64,000 nucleotides of DNA from the NCBI GenBank assembly GCA_965649825.1, contig OZ287711.1, positions 62,001 through 126,000 on the forward strand, written 5' to 3'. The notes beneath the pieces were generated by a model that saw only the letters and a list, made by a program, of their open reading frames with translations, did not search any database and was not told where the DNA came from. The stretch's first letter is position 1; each line of letters starts with the position of its first letter. Made by a program: the position numbers and the translations under genes. This DNA comes from Penicillus capitatus. Its lineage: Eukaryota; Chlorophyta. This document shows positions 21,306-33,206 of this stretch, one piece after another.

Positions 21306-22802
21306 TTAGCAATAACAGATGTCTTCGTTGAGCATGTCTTTCCAATGCGTCGTCTTGCCGGACTCGCGGACAGCAGCTTCAAATGGATGACAGTCTCCAT
21401 AATGATTTCTGCACGAGACACAGGGTTCGTGAGATGCGAGAGAGAGAGGGTGATGTACCTTGGACATGGGCACGTCCTCTGTCGAGCGTTTCTGTAGGAA
21501 CAACAACGTCTTGCGGAACCGTGGCATCGCGTTATGTGTTGCGTCGAGGCGGCGGCGTTTCCGCGAACGTCGGCAGCTCCGATGCCGCCAATGGCAGAGA
21601 ATCCCTCGGACTTCGCTGAGGCGAATTCGTTCTGGACAGAGGAGTCCGCTTCGATGAACACCGAAGAGGTCACCGAGTGACCGTAAGCGTAGGCGACGGC
21701 GTCGACGAGAACAGAGGCCACCGGATGCGCCACTGCCATCGCGACACTCGTCTGCGTTGCTTCGACGTAACCCGATCCCTGCAGGTCTCCTTCGGCAAGG
21801 GCACTGGCCGTAGCCTTGGCAATGGCCACTGCAATAGCGTCGCCGTTGAACGTCGCGACAGCGACACCGTATTTGTTGCAGGCACGAGCAATACCTTTAA
21901 CCATCACCTAAAAAAGGGCGGCGCTGACGGAGTGCCGCAATTCTGTGCTCGAAGCCAACCTTAGCGAAGGCTTGCGCAACGGCCGTGGCCTCGGCAGTGG
22001 AGATTCCGTAAGCTTCGCCATGGCCATCGACCTCAAGAACGACAGCAGTTTCGACGAAAACTTCGGCAATGGCTTCGCCCATTGCAATAGCTTCTTCGTG
22101 GATTACGGCATACGCATCGCCGCCTTTATCGGCCCAAGAAAACACACGGTATATCCCCTCCATGACGGCATTCGTCTGACTGGCTACGGCCTGCAATGTA
22201 ACATAGACGTCGTGTAAATACGGCTCGGCGCGAAACGCACCTCGGCAACAGAAGTCGATTCGGCGTAGGTATAGCCACCTCGTGAACTGGCAAGAACATG
22301 AGCCAATGCCTCGGTGTCGTTCTCCAGGAGGTAATCTTCGATGATATCCGGATCGACGGATACAGCGTCGGCAATCGCTTCGACAACGGCATCCAAAGGC
22401 GCTCCGTTGTGCAGAGCTTCCGATACAGCCTCGGCAACAGACAGCGCCGATGCAAACCCTAATCCGCATAGATATGCGTGCATAGATGTGGAGCGAGGGA
22501 GAGTTGGTACCTCCTTTCGACATGGCATTGGCAACGGCGTCGGCGATGGCGTTTGCGTCTCCTTTCGCGACGGCTTCTGCCACAGCCTCGGCAACGGCCG
22601 TACCGCCTGTGGATGAACTGGAAGCTGTTGCCTCGGATGAAGCGGTCGCGTATGCCCTCAGCGTTCGGCTCACACGTATACCATCCAACCCTCGTTCTAA
22701 CACCAGATCATCGTCACGAAACAGATCTCAAACACTTGCAATTATACCTGAAGCGCCACGAGCGCTGGAGAGCGTGAGCGTGATAAGCAGGAATGCCAAC
22801 AT
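21306..22802 (-). CDS. Secreted alanine-rich silk-like protein
   Basis: Six exons: 22802-22748, 22696-22511, 22458-22241, 22190-21960, 21907-21459, 21408-21306; 413 aa, frame-consistent throughout. The signal peptide MLAFLLITLTLSSARGAS is completed across the first intron. The mature chain is dominated by Ala with Val, Glu, Ser and Gly in two-residue periodicity (AVAEAVAEAVAKGDANAIAD, TAEATAVAQAFAKVG, GDAIAVAIAKATASALAEGD, SVAMAVAHPVASVLVDAVAY). The C-terminal 60 residues switch to a Cys/Arg-rich tail (HGSARRCCSYRNARQRTCPC ... GDCHPF ... DICYC). The Ala-rich part resembles spider egg-case (tubuliform) silk in style, not in recognisable homology. A structural, adhesive or cell-covering role with disulfide cross-linking through the tail is inferred. 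No known family was recognised. Confidence 0.78.
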
Positions 22803-23185
22803 CGTGCGTTCGTGCGTGAAGTACTCCAAAATGAAACGGCGGCGCGGTTAGCGATCGGAAGAATGTTAAGAACTCTTGCGCCGGGCGCTGTTAACCCTTT
22901 ACGCGACTCGTGCGTGCCACGGTATGAAAAAACGGACTTGGAAAAGGGCGGTTTCGAACGGTCTTTTGAACGAGAGTACGTCTTGGACGAGGTAAAGTAT
23001 CGACGCGACGCCGTCCACCGATGACCGAAACCCCGAAGCGACGTCTCATCGCCACTCGTCGCCGTCACATCCATTTCGTGCTGCAGCAGCCAGCTGTCGA
23101 GCGCACGCGCGTTGACAGCTATTTAAGAATCTCAGCCAGAATAACACACAGGTTCTGTCGCTTTGCTGTCAAGCTCCACTCAGAT

Positions 23186-24573
23186 TTAGAAAGAGACGAG
23201 CATCTTGCCGACGTTTTTTCCAGCTAACATGTATTCCTCGGCGTCGACGACGGTTTCGATTCCACGAAAGCGCTCAAGAGCTGTGGCGTCCAACACAACC
23301 TTCAGCTTTCCTTCTTCGTACAGCTGAAAAGAACGCTGGCGACAGCGGGCAATCACATCTCGATCCTGCAGACAGATGCACGTCACATCATTCGACAATG
23401 GACGGTGATGCGACCCACCGATGGCCACGTTTGTCCGATGATACGTTTGCCTCTAACCGTCACGTTCTTTCTTTTATGCAGCACCTCCCACAGCGGCGGA
23501 GCGCCATCCACTAGGCCCTTCGTTTTTCCGCTTTCGTATCCTGCCGTATGGGGATACTGCGAAAAAAACCTGAAGAAATCTCTCGAGAGATGGGAAGACC
23601 GCCGCCAGCCACAGCATTCCTCACCCGATGGTCAATATCCTGCCGTTCGGCGCCAAATGCTCAAAGGCCGTTTTCCACAAAGACCCACCCACGCCTTCAA
23701 CAACGTAGTCCAGTCCATTCGGATACTCAGATTCCAAGACCTCCACAAGAGACTAGGAAACAGCTCCACACAAATCCGTCATCCCATTTATGGTACCGAA
23801 CCTCCTCTGTGTAATCGACCACCCGATCGAGTCCCAGTTCAACCAACTTCTCCTTCTTTGCTGCCGAGCCACAAGTCCCGATCACATGGCAGCCATGAAG
23901 TTTGCCAATCTGTGCCGCAATGTGTCCAACGCCACCGCACGCGGCGGTGACCAACAAGGTATCTCCCGCTCGAACCGGCTCCGTGTGTTCCATGAACCCA
24001 AACGCATACGACCCAGCCACTCTCAATGCCGTATACGCGGGATCTGGACTGGGAATCTCGACGCAGGCGGACTCCTTCGGTAAGGTGTACTCGCTGAAGG
24101 AGCGACAGCCGCCACAGGATACATAGTCACCTTCTTGGAGGGAGTCCACATTGGCTCCGACAGCAACGACCTCTCCCAGACCATCCGCACCCAAGTTCTG
24201 TATTCCCTTCCAGTCAGCAAAGGATCCTGTTCATGCGCAGCCATCTGTTTTTTACTCCTGTGGGAGATTCGAAAGCGGAAGCGACCTTCTCGGCATGCTT
24301 GAAAGGAATCGTGGCCGGCATTGACGGTGGCGTAGATCATGCGTAAGAGCACCTGTGAGAACGGCTGTTTGGCAGGGGGATAGATAGGTCTGGTGCGGAT
24401 CGGACTTCGTCTGCATCGGGCAGCTGCAGTTTGACGGTTCTGAGTTGTGCTGCTTTTCTGAATGACGGCGCCGCTCCGTCCGAAACCCAACGACGAAAAT
24501 GCGTCGGCAATCGGCTGCCGATCGTCGCCGAAGAGCGTGTTGATGCCATGACGTGGCGGATCAAACGTGTCAT
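23186..24573 (-). CDS. Medium-chain reductase, ZADH2/prostaglandin reductase-3-like
   Basis: Six exons: 24573-24406, 24352-24286, 24226-23802, 23752-23625, 23569-23419, 23365-23186; 372 aa. The Arg-rich start (MTRLIRHVMASTRSS...HFRRW) looks like a mitochondrial presequence; a second ATG lies at 24549. The GroES-like part reads ADEVLLRMIYATVNAGHDSF and GLGEVVAVGANV. The Rossmann part has LLVTAACGGVGHIAAQIGKL and HVIGTCGS. It ends EEYMLAGKNVGKMLVSF, like human ZADH2 (NYMYMGKNTGKIVVEL). Family members are NADPH-dependent reductases of alpha,beta-unsaturated ketones; the structural-zinc loop of alcohol dehydrogenases is absent. The substrate cannot be inferred. It is divergent from the LRR gene across 271 bp. 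Confidence 0.88.
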
Positions 24574-24844
24574 CCGTTTTCAAACGACACAACACAGACT
24601 CCCTCGACACGCACACTCTGGCAGATCACAAGACACCCGAACGCAGCCGCGACATAGGTACCACCAGCAAAGAACCCCCGGAGGGTCGTCTTTGTCTCCA
24701 AGCAAGGAGCGATGGATGGAGAATCGTGGACATCGATCGTCAGACGCGACGTTGTCTCCTTCGCTAAGGTTTTCACCCGACCGTTATCGACGATCAGATG
24801 TATTTCCATTCCGCTAAGGCTCGGGCAGAAGTGCCGCTGTCGTT

Positions 24845-26483
24845 ATGGAAGGATCTACCGCGCGTCCTTCGATGGACGCATCCATGGCAGTCCTCTTCGC
24901 GTCTGAAGCATTTTTGCGGCGTGTGTTCGTGCATCTGATCGAAGACGGACTCCACGAATGCCGTTTGGTCTGTCGATTATGGAACGACACCGTCAAGAAG
25001 ATGCCGGTCCGACTGAAACTGTCCAATGGAAAACACACGCCGTTCTTGGTGAAAACTTTCCCCAACGCCGTCGCATTCAAGACTCCCGACATTGTGTTCT
25101 TCAACTACAGGAATTACATTCCTGTCGACGCCGTGTTCTTCCGTCATTGCGCTCTCTTAAAACAGCTCAGGCATCTCGAAATCTTAGTCCGAGGGTCTTT
25201 TTATCTCGGCGACGGTTTTGAGAGTTGTTTTCAGAACATGCTTCAACTGCAGTCACTAATAATACGTTTGGAACTGCAAGAAGGGGAGGCCTATCGGTTT
25301 TATGAAGGCATTCGGCAGTTGACCCAGCTGACCCGACTCGCCGTGAATCATTGGAGTAACCCATCCTTTCAGGCACCGCCCCTCAGGGAGCTCAAAAAAA
25401 TCCAGTCGCTCGATTGCTCTTCTTATCGGCCGACGACGCACAGTGGCGCACTCATCTGTCCATCACTGACAGCACTGACACATCTGTCTCTATCGCTGTT
25501 CAAAGATCTCATTGAGCAGTCTGGCGATAACAGCTTCCTCAAAGTGCGTCCTTTTAACACAGTCGACATCCAGTGGCGATCTGTTGCAGGTCTTCATGCC
25601 GTATGCCAGCACGCTTGTATCTCTGAGCGTTCGCGGACTTGGGATAAAAGCGTCGCCCATGCGGGACATGTCTCTACTGAAGAACTTTGTTCATCTGACG
25701 GCCTTGGAAATCGCGTACCCTCCGGCGGAAGATACAAATCTCTATGCGGTTCTAATGGATTTGACGCAGCTTAGAGAACTGAAGCTCATCGAACTGCGAC
25801 ACACTGTTGCTGCCTCTCTGCGAGCAGTGCTTGCGTTGACACAGCTGGATTCCCTCAATATGTTACCGTACGCTGGGACACCCGATGTCCTCGAAACCTC
25901 CCCCCTTGCGTCCGAGCTCAGCAACATGAAGCAGCTGACACGACTCTGCACCACGGAGGTGCTGATGCACTCCTCCCTTAGCGCACTGACACGTTTGGAG
26001 CATCTGGAAATTCACGTTGCGTGGGGCGTCAAAGTCCCTCGAAGCTTCCGGGTGCATACAAACCTCAGAATTCTGTCGCTCTGCTGTGCCAGTGGACTCC
26101 ATTTACCCCCAGGCATCTTCGCCCACTTTTCAAAGCTCCAACGTCTCGGCATGCGCGAAGTTGTCATGGATGACGAGCTGCTGCCATCGATCGCTGCCTT
26201 GCCTCAGTTAACGGCTCTGAGTATCCGCACGTCCGAAGAGGGGAAGTCACTTCAGTATACTCAAGTCAATCTCCTGTCCCGTCTCCGCCGCCTCACCTTC
26301 CTCGTACCGTCCGAAACACGCCCTCCCACTGAGTATATCCATGACGGCACGTTGCCCCGTTTGCAATACCTTGAGACGTATTCTGACGAGATAGCCGATC
26401 TCGTCTTCTCTCGACTTCGAACAAAGATGCCATGTCTGCGTCGATTTACCGCCAGTTGTCAGACGCCTTGCTGGTTGAGATGA
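24845..26483 (+). CDS. F-box-like leucine-rich-repeat protein
   Basis: Two exons, 24845-25543 and 25590-26483 (46-nt intron, phase 0); 530 aa. Residues about 18-55 (FLRRVFVHLIEDGLHECRLV then CRLWNDTVKK) look like an F-box helix bundle. The remainder is about 14 leucine-rich repeats (LTQLTRLAVNHW, LTHLSLSLFKDL, FVHLTALEIAYP, LTRLEHLEIHVA, FSKLQRLGMREV and others). F-box/LRR proteins usually recruit substrates to SCF ubiquitin ligases, but the F-box match is by eye and the substrate is unknown. No signal peptide or membrane segment is present. Confidence 0.8.
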
Positions 26484-26708
26484 ACCGTCGTTCTCCATGA
26501 TGAACAAACAAACTTATCATGTGCATTTCTCGCAAACGCATACCCATCGTTCAAATCGAGTTCACTGCTTGTTTCTATCGTTGTTATCGCCTAGAAACCT
26601 TTCCTCACCTGTGCGGCGACGTTTCGCTAAAAACGAACGAGACGGCGGGACCACACGCGTTTTGTCATTTCTTTTCGCGTCCGAGAACAAGTGTCCGTCT
26701 ACGGAGCC

Positions 26709-28626
26709 ATGGTGCCGTTGACCGCGTACACACGTCCAGGCCATTGCTCAAAAGCTATCATGCCGCATCTTCTGTGCGGACGTGTCTTCGTCGCGCCCTT
26801 CCGTACGGCGAAGATATCGCGCCCTCAACGAGACACAAGACGCAGCATGTCCATGCGCGCCAGCACTCCATCGCAAGGAGGCGTTCGCCCTGAAGCGGAA
26901 AACGCGTTTTTGCCGTCGGTAGAGGTGGACACCGAAAGCGATCGTGCTGTCGCGGGCGCAGACACGTTGTTCGATGAGTCCTTCGGTCAGACGGTCTATG
27001 TCGAAAAGGGAGAAGTCGGCAATACCGACAGCATTCCGACAGCGCCAGCGCTTCGCCTCGCCGAAGTCGTTCCCGATTCGCCAAGTTTCAATCTTGTTAG
27101 ACAGAAGCCGTCGATGGACGCCGGCCGTCAACGTCGACGCATTCTCGCCGAGGTGCTCTTCATAACCTCGCCTTCTATTTTGGTCGTTGACGTGACGATC
27201 GGCAGGTATTGACCATTACCATCCCAGCAATGGCAGCGCTGATGGCAGATCCGTTGATGTCACTCGTGGACACGGGCTGTGTGGGACAAATCTCTGCCAT
27301 CGATTTGGCCGCCTTGGGTCCCAACACCGCCATTTTCAACATGATCGCGGGGATCTTCAGTGTCATGGCGGCGAGCACGGCCAATCGTATGGCACGTAAC
27401 TCCATCAAGGTGCCTGGACTGAGCACAGAGGAGAAGACCCGACGTCGAGAAGACAATGAAACTGTTCTCAGTCATTCTTTAGTGATTGGCACAGTCATTG
27501 GCATCTCCGTCATGTGTGGTCTCATCGTCTGCGGTCCAGTCATCCTCCGTGCCATGGGTACAGCATCGATTGTCATGAAGCCTGCCCTACAGTACCTCTA
27601 CATTCGAGCCCTCTCCTTGCCAGCCTGTATTTTCATGGCAACATCACAAGGTGGATCGCGCCGCCGCCGCCGCCGCCAGCCTAGATGTCGTATATGATTT
27701 GTTTTCTAGGTGCTTGTCTCGGTCAGCAAGACATGTGGACACCCATGAAGGTGATGTTGCTCGCCGGTGTCATCAATTTGATGGGCGACATCGCCTTGAT
27801 TATCTTTGCGGGTCTGGGCACCGTCGGTGCAGCAGCGGCCACCACCGCCTCGCAAATCGCAGGTGCCTTGTTCTTCTTTTTTTATTTACGTCGCGGAGGA
27901 GATCACGGCGAAGTGGCGAAGCTCAAATGGAGAGGCCTTCCAGATGGCTCGACCGTGAAATCCATTGTCGATATGGCACGTGTCTTGGTACCCCGTTGCC
28001 TCGTCCTGATGGCAACCTATACTGGAATGACAACCGTCGCCACTGTCGCCGGAACACTGACCCTCGCGGCACACCAAGTCACACTCCAGATCTTTTGGCT
28101 CTTGGCGACCATTGCCGATGCCGGATCCCTCACAGCACAGTCCTTGATTGCCCGAGATCGAAACGACAAGCGCAAGATTCGTGAGATCTCATGGACACTC
28201 GTCAAGCTGGCAACGTATGCAGGAATGGTTCTGGCGGCCATTCAAGGATGTGCTCTGCAGTTCTTCCCTCAATTCTTCTCGTCCGATCGTGCCGTGATCG
28301 CCGCTTTCCAAACGGTTATTCCTCAGGCCATGTTGGGTATCGTCGTCTATCCAGTCTGCGTGACCTTGGAGGGTATCAGTATCGGCATGGATCAGATGGA
28401 GCATTTCGCAAAGGTCGTTGCTGGCTCCACGGCCATGACCATGTTCTCTCTCTGGGCGACCCAAACCTTCCAACTGGGTCTCTGTGGCGTTTGGACGTCA
28501 GCTGTCGTCTTCTTCGCTCTCAGAACCTTCTTGCAGTTGGGATTTCTCGCAAAGAACTGGACGCAGACGGCATTTGCTGCCTGGGATCCATCCTATGCCG
28601 TGCAACCGCAATTCGCCACCAGCTAA
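26709..28626 (+). CDS. MATE-family transporter 1, probably plastid-targeted
   Basis: Three exons: 26709-27152, 27206-27650 (445 nt, exit phase 1), 27707-28626; 602 aa. About 150 N-terminal residues are basic and Ser/Arg-rich (FVAPFRTAKISRPQRDTRRS) and then acidic, as in a bipartite or plastid transit region. The MatE domain follows: PLMSLVDTGCVGQISAIDLA, ALGPNTAIFNM, then GACLGQQDMWTPMKVMLLAG, VGAAAATTASQIAGALFFFF and LTLAAHQVTLQIFW, about 12 membrane segments. These motifs match plastid MATE proteins of the EDS5 kind. MATE transporters are proton- or sodium-driven antiporters of organic compounds; the cargo is unknown here. Both intron positions and the length of exon 2 are identical in the paralogue at 44957. 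Confidence 0.9.
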
Positions 28627-30583
28627 ACTCTCTGACAACAGACATCTCTCTCTTTCTCTCGATTTTCAAAGAGAAACAGAAGACAACGGCTTCTTATAAA
28701 TCTGCCATATCTGTTGTACATTCACAGCTGTCTCCGGCTTTTTATGGGGGGCATTCTACGAAGAGATATGTAAGAATTCTTCGTGAATTGTCAAGATATG
28801 CTGCCAATAGCGATCGGTCTTGATTTCGTTGACCAGATCGTCGTTCCTCAGTTCCATCCATCCTAAAAAATACCACACCTGCTACTTTTGTTTCGATGAG
28901 CTCGTGTGTGAGTGGGAATCGATCTTTCGAGAAGAAAATAGACATGGACGGCATGCACACACGCGACAATATAACCCTTGCTGTAGAAGATGAACTTTCC
29001 TAGACACTCTTATTCTTTCGCTCTGTTACTATCGATCTGATAAGACCAGGATCGATCTCTCTTGGGGATTCTGTTGGGTCATCACATAGGCTGGATGATC
29101 AGCATCTTCATACAATTCTGAACGGAATGGCTGCGGTGACGGAAGAATCGAATTCTGTCTTTACAGAATAAGACTTTAGTAATACGTGTGTTGTTATTGT
29201 TGTTGCTGTGTCAAGGATGATGAGGTATTCCAAACGTCATCTCCGAGTCGATCTCATGGCTCGTGACATTTTGTCGACGACCGTACTTTGAGCCCATGAA
29301 TGCTTGAGCCGTGCGGATGGAAGAAAGCACATTCGCATGGCTAAAGTGCCAGAAGTTGTAACCAAATGGAAAAATTTGAAAGAGTCTCGATGCGCCGATG
29401 GATAAGACGCGGATAAGAAATCGCCCTCTATGGACTGGCTCCCTTTCCGAGAGACATTGACAGAGAAGGGACAGCCGATGCCTATCCAGCTCACTAATGC
29501 TCTGTACTGTCAAGCCGAGGAGCGAATGATTTGACTGATGGATACACTGATGGATACCTGTTGATATAAAAGACGCTAGATCTTGTCGATAACGCCTCTT
29601 TTTAACAAGTGCTGCAACCTCGGTTTTTATTCATCGTGATGGAATCACAGCACCTTGACGATGTGCAGACGCCGAATGGTCACAACAACTGGAAAACATT
29701 CATCGTTGTATCTGTTTAGGGTTTCGTCGGTTAGCAGATGCCAACCACTCCGACAGAGACGCGGTGACGGATAACGGCTTTCATCGGTGCGGATGGATAA
29801 GACGCCTCATCCTTCAAAGCATGTAGACTCTCGCACCCTCCGTCTTTCGCTTCTCAGATCCGTTAACCGAGATGGATCGCCCTACCTTCGGCTCTAAGAT
29901 GTGATCTTGGATAGGAAGCCTCGTCTAGAGCGCGCACAGGATGGACGTGGTCATGTAACTGAAGGAGGAGCGAAGAACAACAACTGAGAGGAGCGTCCTG
30001 TTCAAGCCGTGTGGCTTATGGAGCAGCTGTCGTCTCAGACACGACTTGATGCCTTCATTCAAGAGGCTAACCGACTCCCACGGACATTCCAAGGGATCTC
30101 AGGAAATCGCAAACTCCACCAAAACTGCGTTTGGCGATGGCCATGTTCTTGGCAAGGAGGTCTGGGTTGTGACCGAGAATTCATGGGTCTCTACGGTTTG
30201 CCTACAAGCCGTGTGCTGGCGCTTGGCTTTTCAACCATCACCGTGTTTGACTCAGCGCCGTTCTTTCCCTTGATGTGACTTGAGCAATCCTGACCTTTCA
30301 TTTGACAACGGGTCCCTATAAAAGACAAGAAAAGTTGCGTCTAAGTTGTCGCCTTTATTCATTCACGTTTGGAAGAGTCCGTGCAATTCTTTGCGCAAAC
30401 CGCGGCACCTCGTGTCATTTTCACCTGAAGAGTAGCGGCGTCAACTGACAAACATACCGCGACAGACACCTGTCTTTCGCACCAGATTCTGCCTTTGCCG
30501 AAGCGTCCGTCGGAGCGTTTGCATATTTCTACGCGTTTGATTCTCGCAGAAGCCTTTCATCCTCAGCAGCTCTCTGAACAGCC
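28627..30583. other. Gene-poor 2-kb stretch with two TATA-like boxes
   Basis: No supported gene. TATAAAAG occurs at 29565-29572 and again at 30317-30324, each followed by related T-rich sequence ending TTTATTCAT. GATGGATAAGACGC recurs at about 29397 and 29798. This suggests a duplicated promoter-like block, the second copy lying upstream of the secreted-family gene at 30584. Short plus-strand frames around 30.0-30.3 kb have no recognisable content. Confidence 0.4.
30317..30324 (+). promoter_or_regulatory. TATA box candidate for secreted-family member 2
   Basis: The perfect TATAAAAG is 260 bp upstream of the ATG at 30584. The distance requires a leader of about 230 nt or a leader intron, so the assignment is tentative. 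Confidence 0.3.
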
Positions 30584-31154
30584 ATGTCGATTTGCAAAGG
30601 TTCGGCCATTTCGAAGCTGCGTTGCTGCTCGTTGTGACACGGAGCACTGTGCTTTCAGTTTTCTTCGTTGCGGTTGTCCTATCCGCATACAGCACGGCGG
30701 TTCACGCAAGAGGCTGCTTCTGGTGCATCTGCAGACCTCCACTCGAGGGCACATGGCGCATAGCGCAGAGTTTTCCAGACAAGAACGGAATGCTCGAGCT
30801 CCATGTCAACGCGGACCTCATGCTTCAAAATGTCGCCGCAAACATTTATAACGGTAAGTGCGCATCGCTGCTGTCAGGCAGCTAAGGATATGGGTTATGG
30901 TGACAGCGACGGGAATTGCCAACCAAGTGGCCCCAGTGCAGATACCGAACTTCCCGATCGTCTTGGTGGCGCAATTCGATGTCCAAACATGTGTATTGTC
31001 GGGCACCATCTATGCCAGGGATCTCAATGCGAGCAGTCCTTTCTCATGGACCTCCTACGGAGGAAGATATATGGAGGGTCCGTATCTAGGCGTGCTCAAT
31101 TATAATCTTTTCTTCCCGGCAACTGGCGTTCAAGAAGTCACCTTCATCGAGTAG
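30584..31154 (+). CDS. Secreted two-Cys family, member 2
   Basis: Exons 30584-30599, 30659-30853, 30907-31154, with phase-1 introns of 59 and 53 nt; 152 aa. Exon 1 (MSICK + G) joins VFFVAVVLSAYSTAVHA to make a clear signal peptide; without that intron there is no ATG in frame. The family motif is CRPPLEGTW; the second Cys is in DVQTCVLSGTIYAR; the end motif is YMEGPYLG. An extra CFWC pair sits just after the signal peptide. The middle exon is 195 nt, the same as in member 3. No function is known; the architecture suggests a small extracellular disulfide-bonded domain. Confidence 0.75.
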
Positions 31155-32533
31155 ACATCTTTGCTGGGCCTCTCCTCGCTGCTATTATGCAAATAATAGA
31201 CGCATCGTCATAATGCACACACAAAGCTGGATTTGATGGACTTAAGATTCTTACACGCCGCACTCAGGGCAACAGATGCGATCCTCGCTTTCATATCCTC
31301 GCAGTGCTTTTTTCGCTTTCTTTCTAAACTATGCTCATTTGGTTTGACGCAGTCGTAGGGCCTTTCGCGATCTTCCGATCAAAGGCACTGTTATATGAAT
31401 CCTCCTGTCTGGCTGCTGCACACACATCTTGTTCTCAGCTATAGGAGATGATCATTTGACATTCGTACTAATAACATACATCTATGTCTGTCTATCTTTG
31501 GTAGTCAGAGAAACGCATTTGGCGTTCTCTTCTGCTGATGGGGGGTAAATCATTCCACTTTGGATGTCGATGGGACACTCAGAGACATGATGTTTCTGCA
31601 CCTCTTTCTGAGCACGCGCGTATGGACTGCTTTAACAGAACCCTCAAATACGCCGCGTCTCATACGTCACATCACTTTTCCAGCTGCGTTCGAGCGTCCT
31701 CCGGCACTACAAAAGCAATGAGGTCGTTGATGGACAGCGTCCTCCCAATTAGCCTCGGTGACACACAGACAGGTCGTACTCGCGGGAACGCGGCTAAATG
31801 GGAACCGCTGGCTGCTGGCTCAACAAAGCGTCATATCCCGCGCGGCCTCGACACAAGCGACCCCCCGTGCGTTCTCTCGCGCTCAGCGTCGCTGAGAGGC
31901 GACGACGATTCACAAACCCAATGCTCAATAACAATGTCTGTCCACAAATACAGGCACAAGCAAACACGGTCTCTTCCATGTACGTACGATACACCGCCGC
32001 CTTCAATAGTGCAGAGCGGCAGCGTGCGATCGTCGTCTCATCGTTGTCATCTTGTTACCCCACCAGTCTGTGTTTCTTATGTTTATTGCCTTTCTCTCAG
32101 TTTTGGCAAAAACGAAAAGAATCGTTCATGGCAGCTACTATGACAATGAGCATCCCACGTGTCGCCGAGAGCTCACTCCACTGTGTATGATTTCGAAACC
32201 GAATGTCGGGAGACACCTCAACGGTTCGTCAGAGAAAGAGGATGCGAATAGTAAGGAGAGACAGGAAAACTCTCGTCAATCATTTTGAACGATTGAGAGA
32301 TGATGTGTTGGCAGAGGAGGGGATTGCTTAGAAGAGGACGTCCGTTACCCAGTCAGGTTACCAAACGTCAAAACCCGTCCTTGTCACGTCATCGGTGGCT
32401 GTCGTTTGTTCATACGGCTATTGACGCCGGTCGATATCAGAGCGACAATAGCCGTCAGTGTAGACAAACTCATATCTGTTCAAAAAACTTGAAGTCATTC
32501 GTACAGTACGTCAAATCACAAGACGTTCGCTTC
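31155..32533. other. Intergenic, nothing recognised
   Basis: 1.4 kb between two convergent secreted-family genes. A 201-codon open frame (31538-32143) has no family resemblance and no start or splice support. Confidence 0.4.
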
Positions 32534-33206
32534 TCAGGGTTTACGCCTTGGATCTTGGTCAAGAAAAGTGTCCAAGGCCTCGTCCAGGTCCGTGGCATCG
32601 GTCGACTCTAAAAACGTGAGAGAGTGTTTGGCGTAGTCGTTGTAGACCGATTCGCCTTCGACCGACGCCACAAATATACCCTCCATCGTGTTACCGTCGT
32701 AAATCCATCGAAAATCGTCAACCACACCAAGCTCGTGCGACACCAGGACACCGTAGAGAAAACAACTGTCCGTTTCGAACATACCCACAAGATTCATCCT
32801 CAATGACCAGGAACCGTCCATCGGGAAGACCACAGCCATTCCTGAAATGTCACGAGATGTGAAGAGTCGTCAACGAAGCCGCGCGCTTTTCACCGGAGTA
32901 CGTGTTTTTGAAGCTGGACGTCAGCAGAAGATACCCGTAGACCAGAACCGTTGGGTTTGATGGAGGTTCATAAAGCTCAATACCCCAGAGGCCCGTCGGA
33001 GGCATACGGCAGTTCCGCCTCTTCGGTCGTCGGTTTGCAGCAGAAGCATCTACTACGATAAGGCAGAACAGGAGTGCCCATACGAGACCTGAAGACAAGA
33101 CCGTCAATGGTTCACTGTACGGGGTTATGGGTCAGCGAGATGTGCTCGTCTGCAGGTCGAGGTTGTATGTCTTCTTACTTGTCGGAAGCGACATCTTGGT
33201 GGCCAT
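32534..33206 (-). CDS. Secreted two-Cys family, member 3
   Basis: Exons 33206-33179, 33088-32894, 32841-32534, both introns phase 1 (90 and 52 nt); 176 aa. The start MATKMSLPT + SLVWALLFCLIVVDASA gives the signal peptide, with a second ATG at 33194. The motif is CRMPPTGLW; the second Cys is in ETDSCFLYGVLVSH; the end motif is NTMEGIFVA. A basic NRRPKRR segment follows the predicted cleavage site and the C-terminus is acidic (DATDLDEALDTF). It is most similar to member 4: GYLLLTSSFKNTYSG aligns with GYLILKKQDKPSTIYKG. Confidence 0.77.

Noticed and set aside
31538-32143. 201-codon plus-strand open frame
   Set aside because: No motif, no signal peptide, biased composition without periodic pattern, and no splice support. 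Likely a chance ORF.
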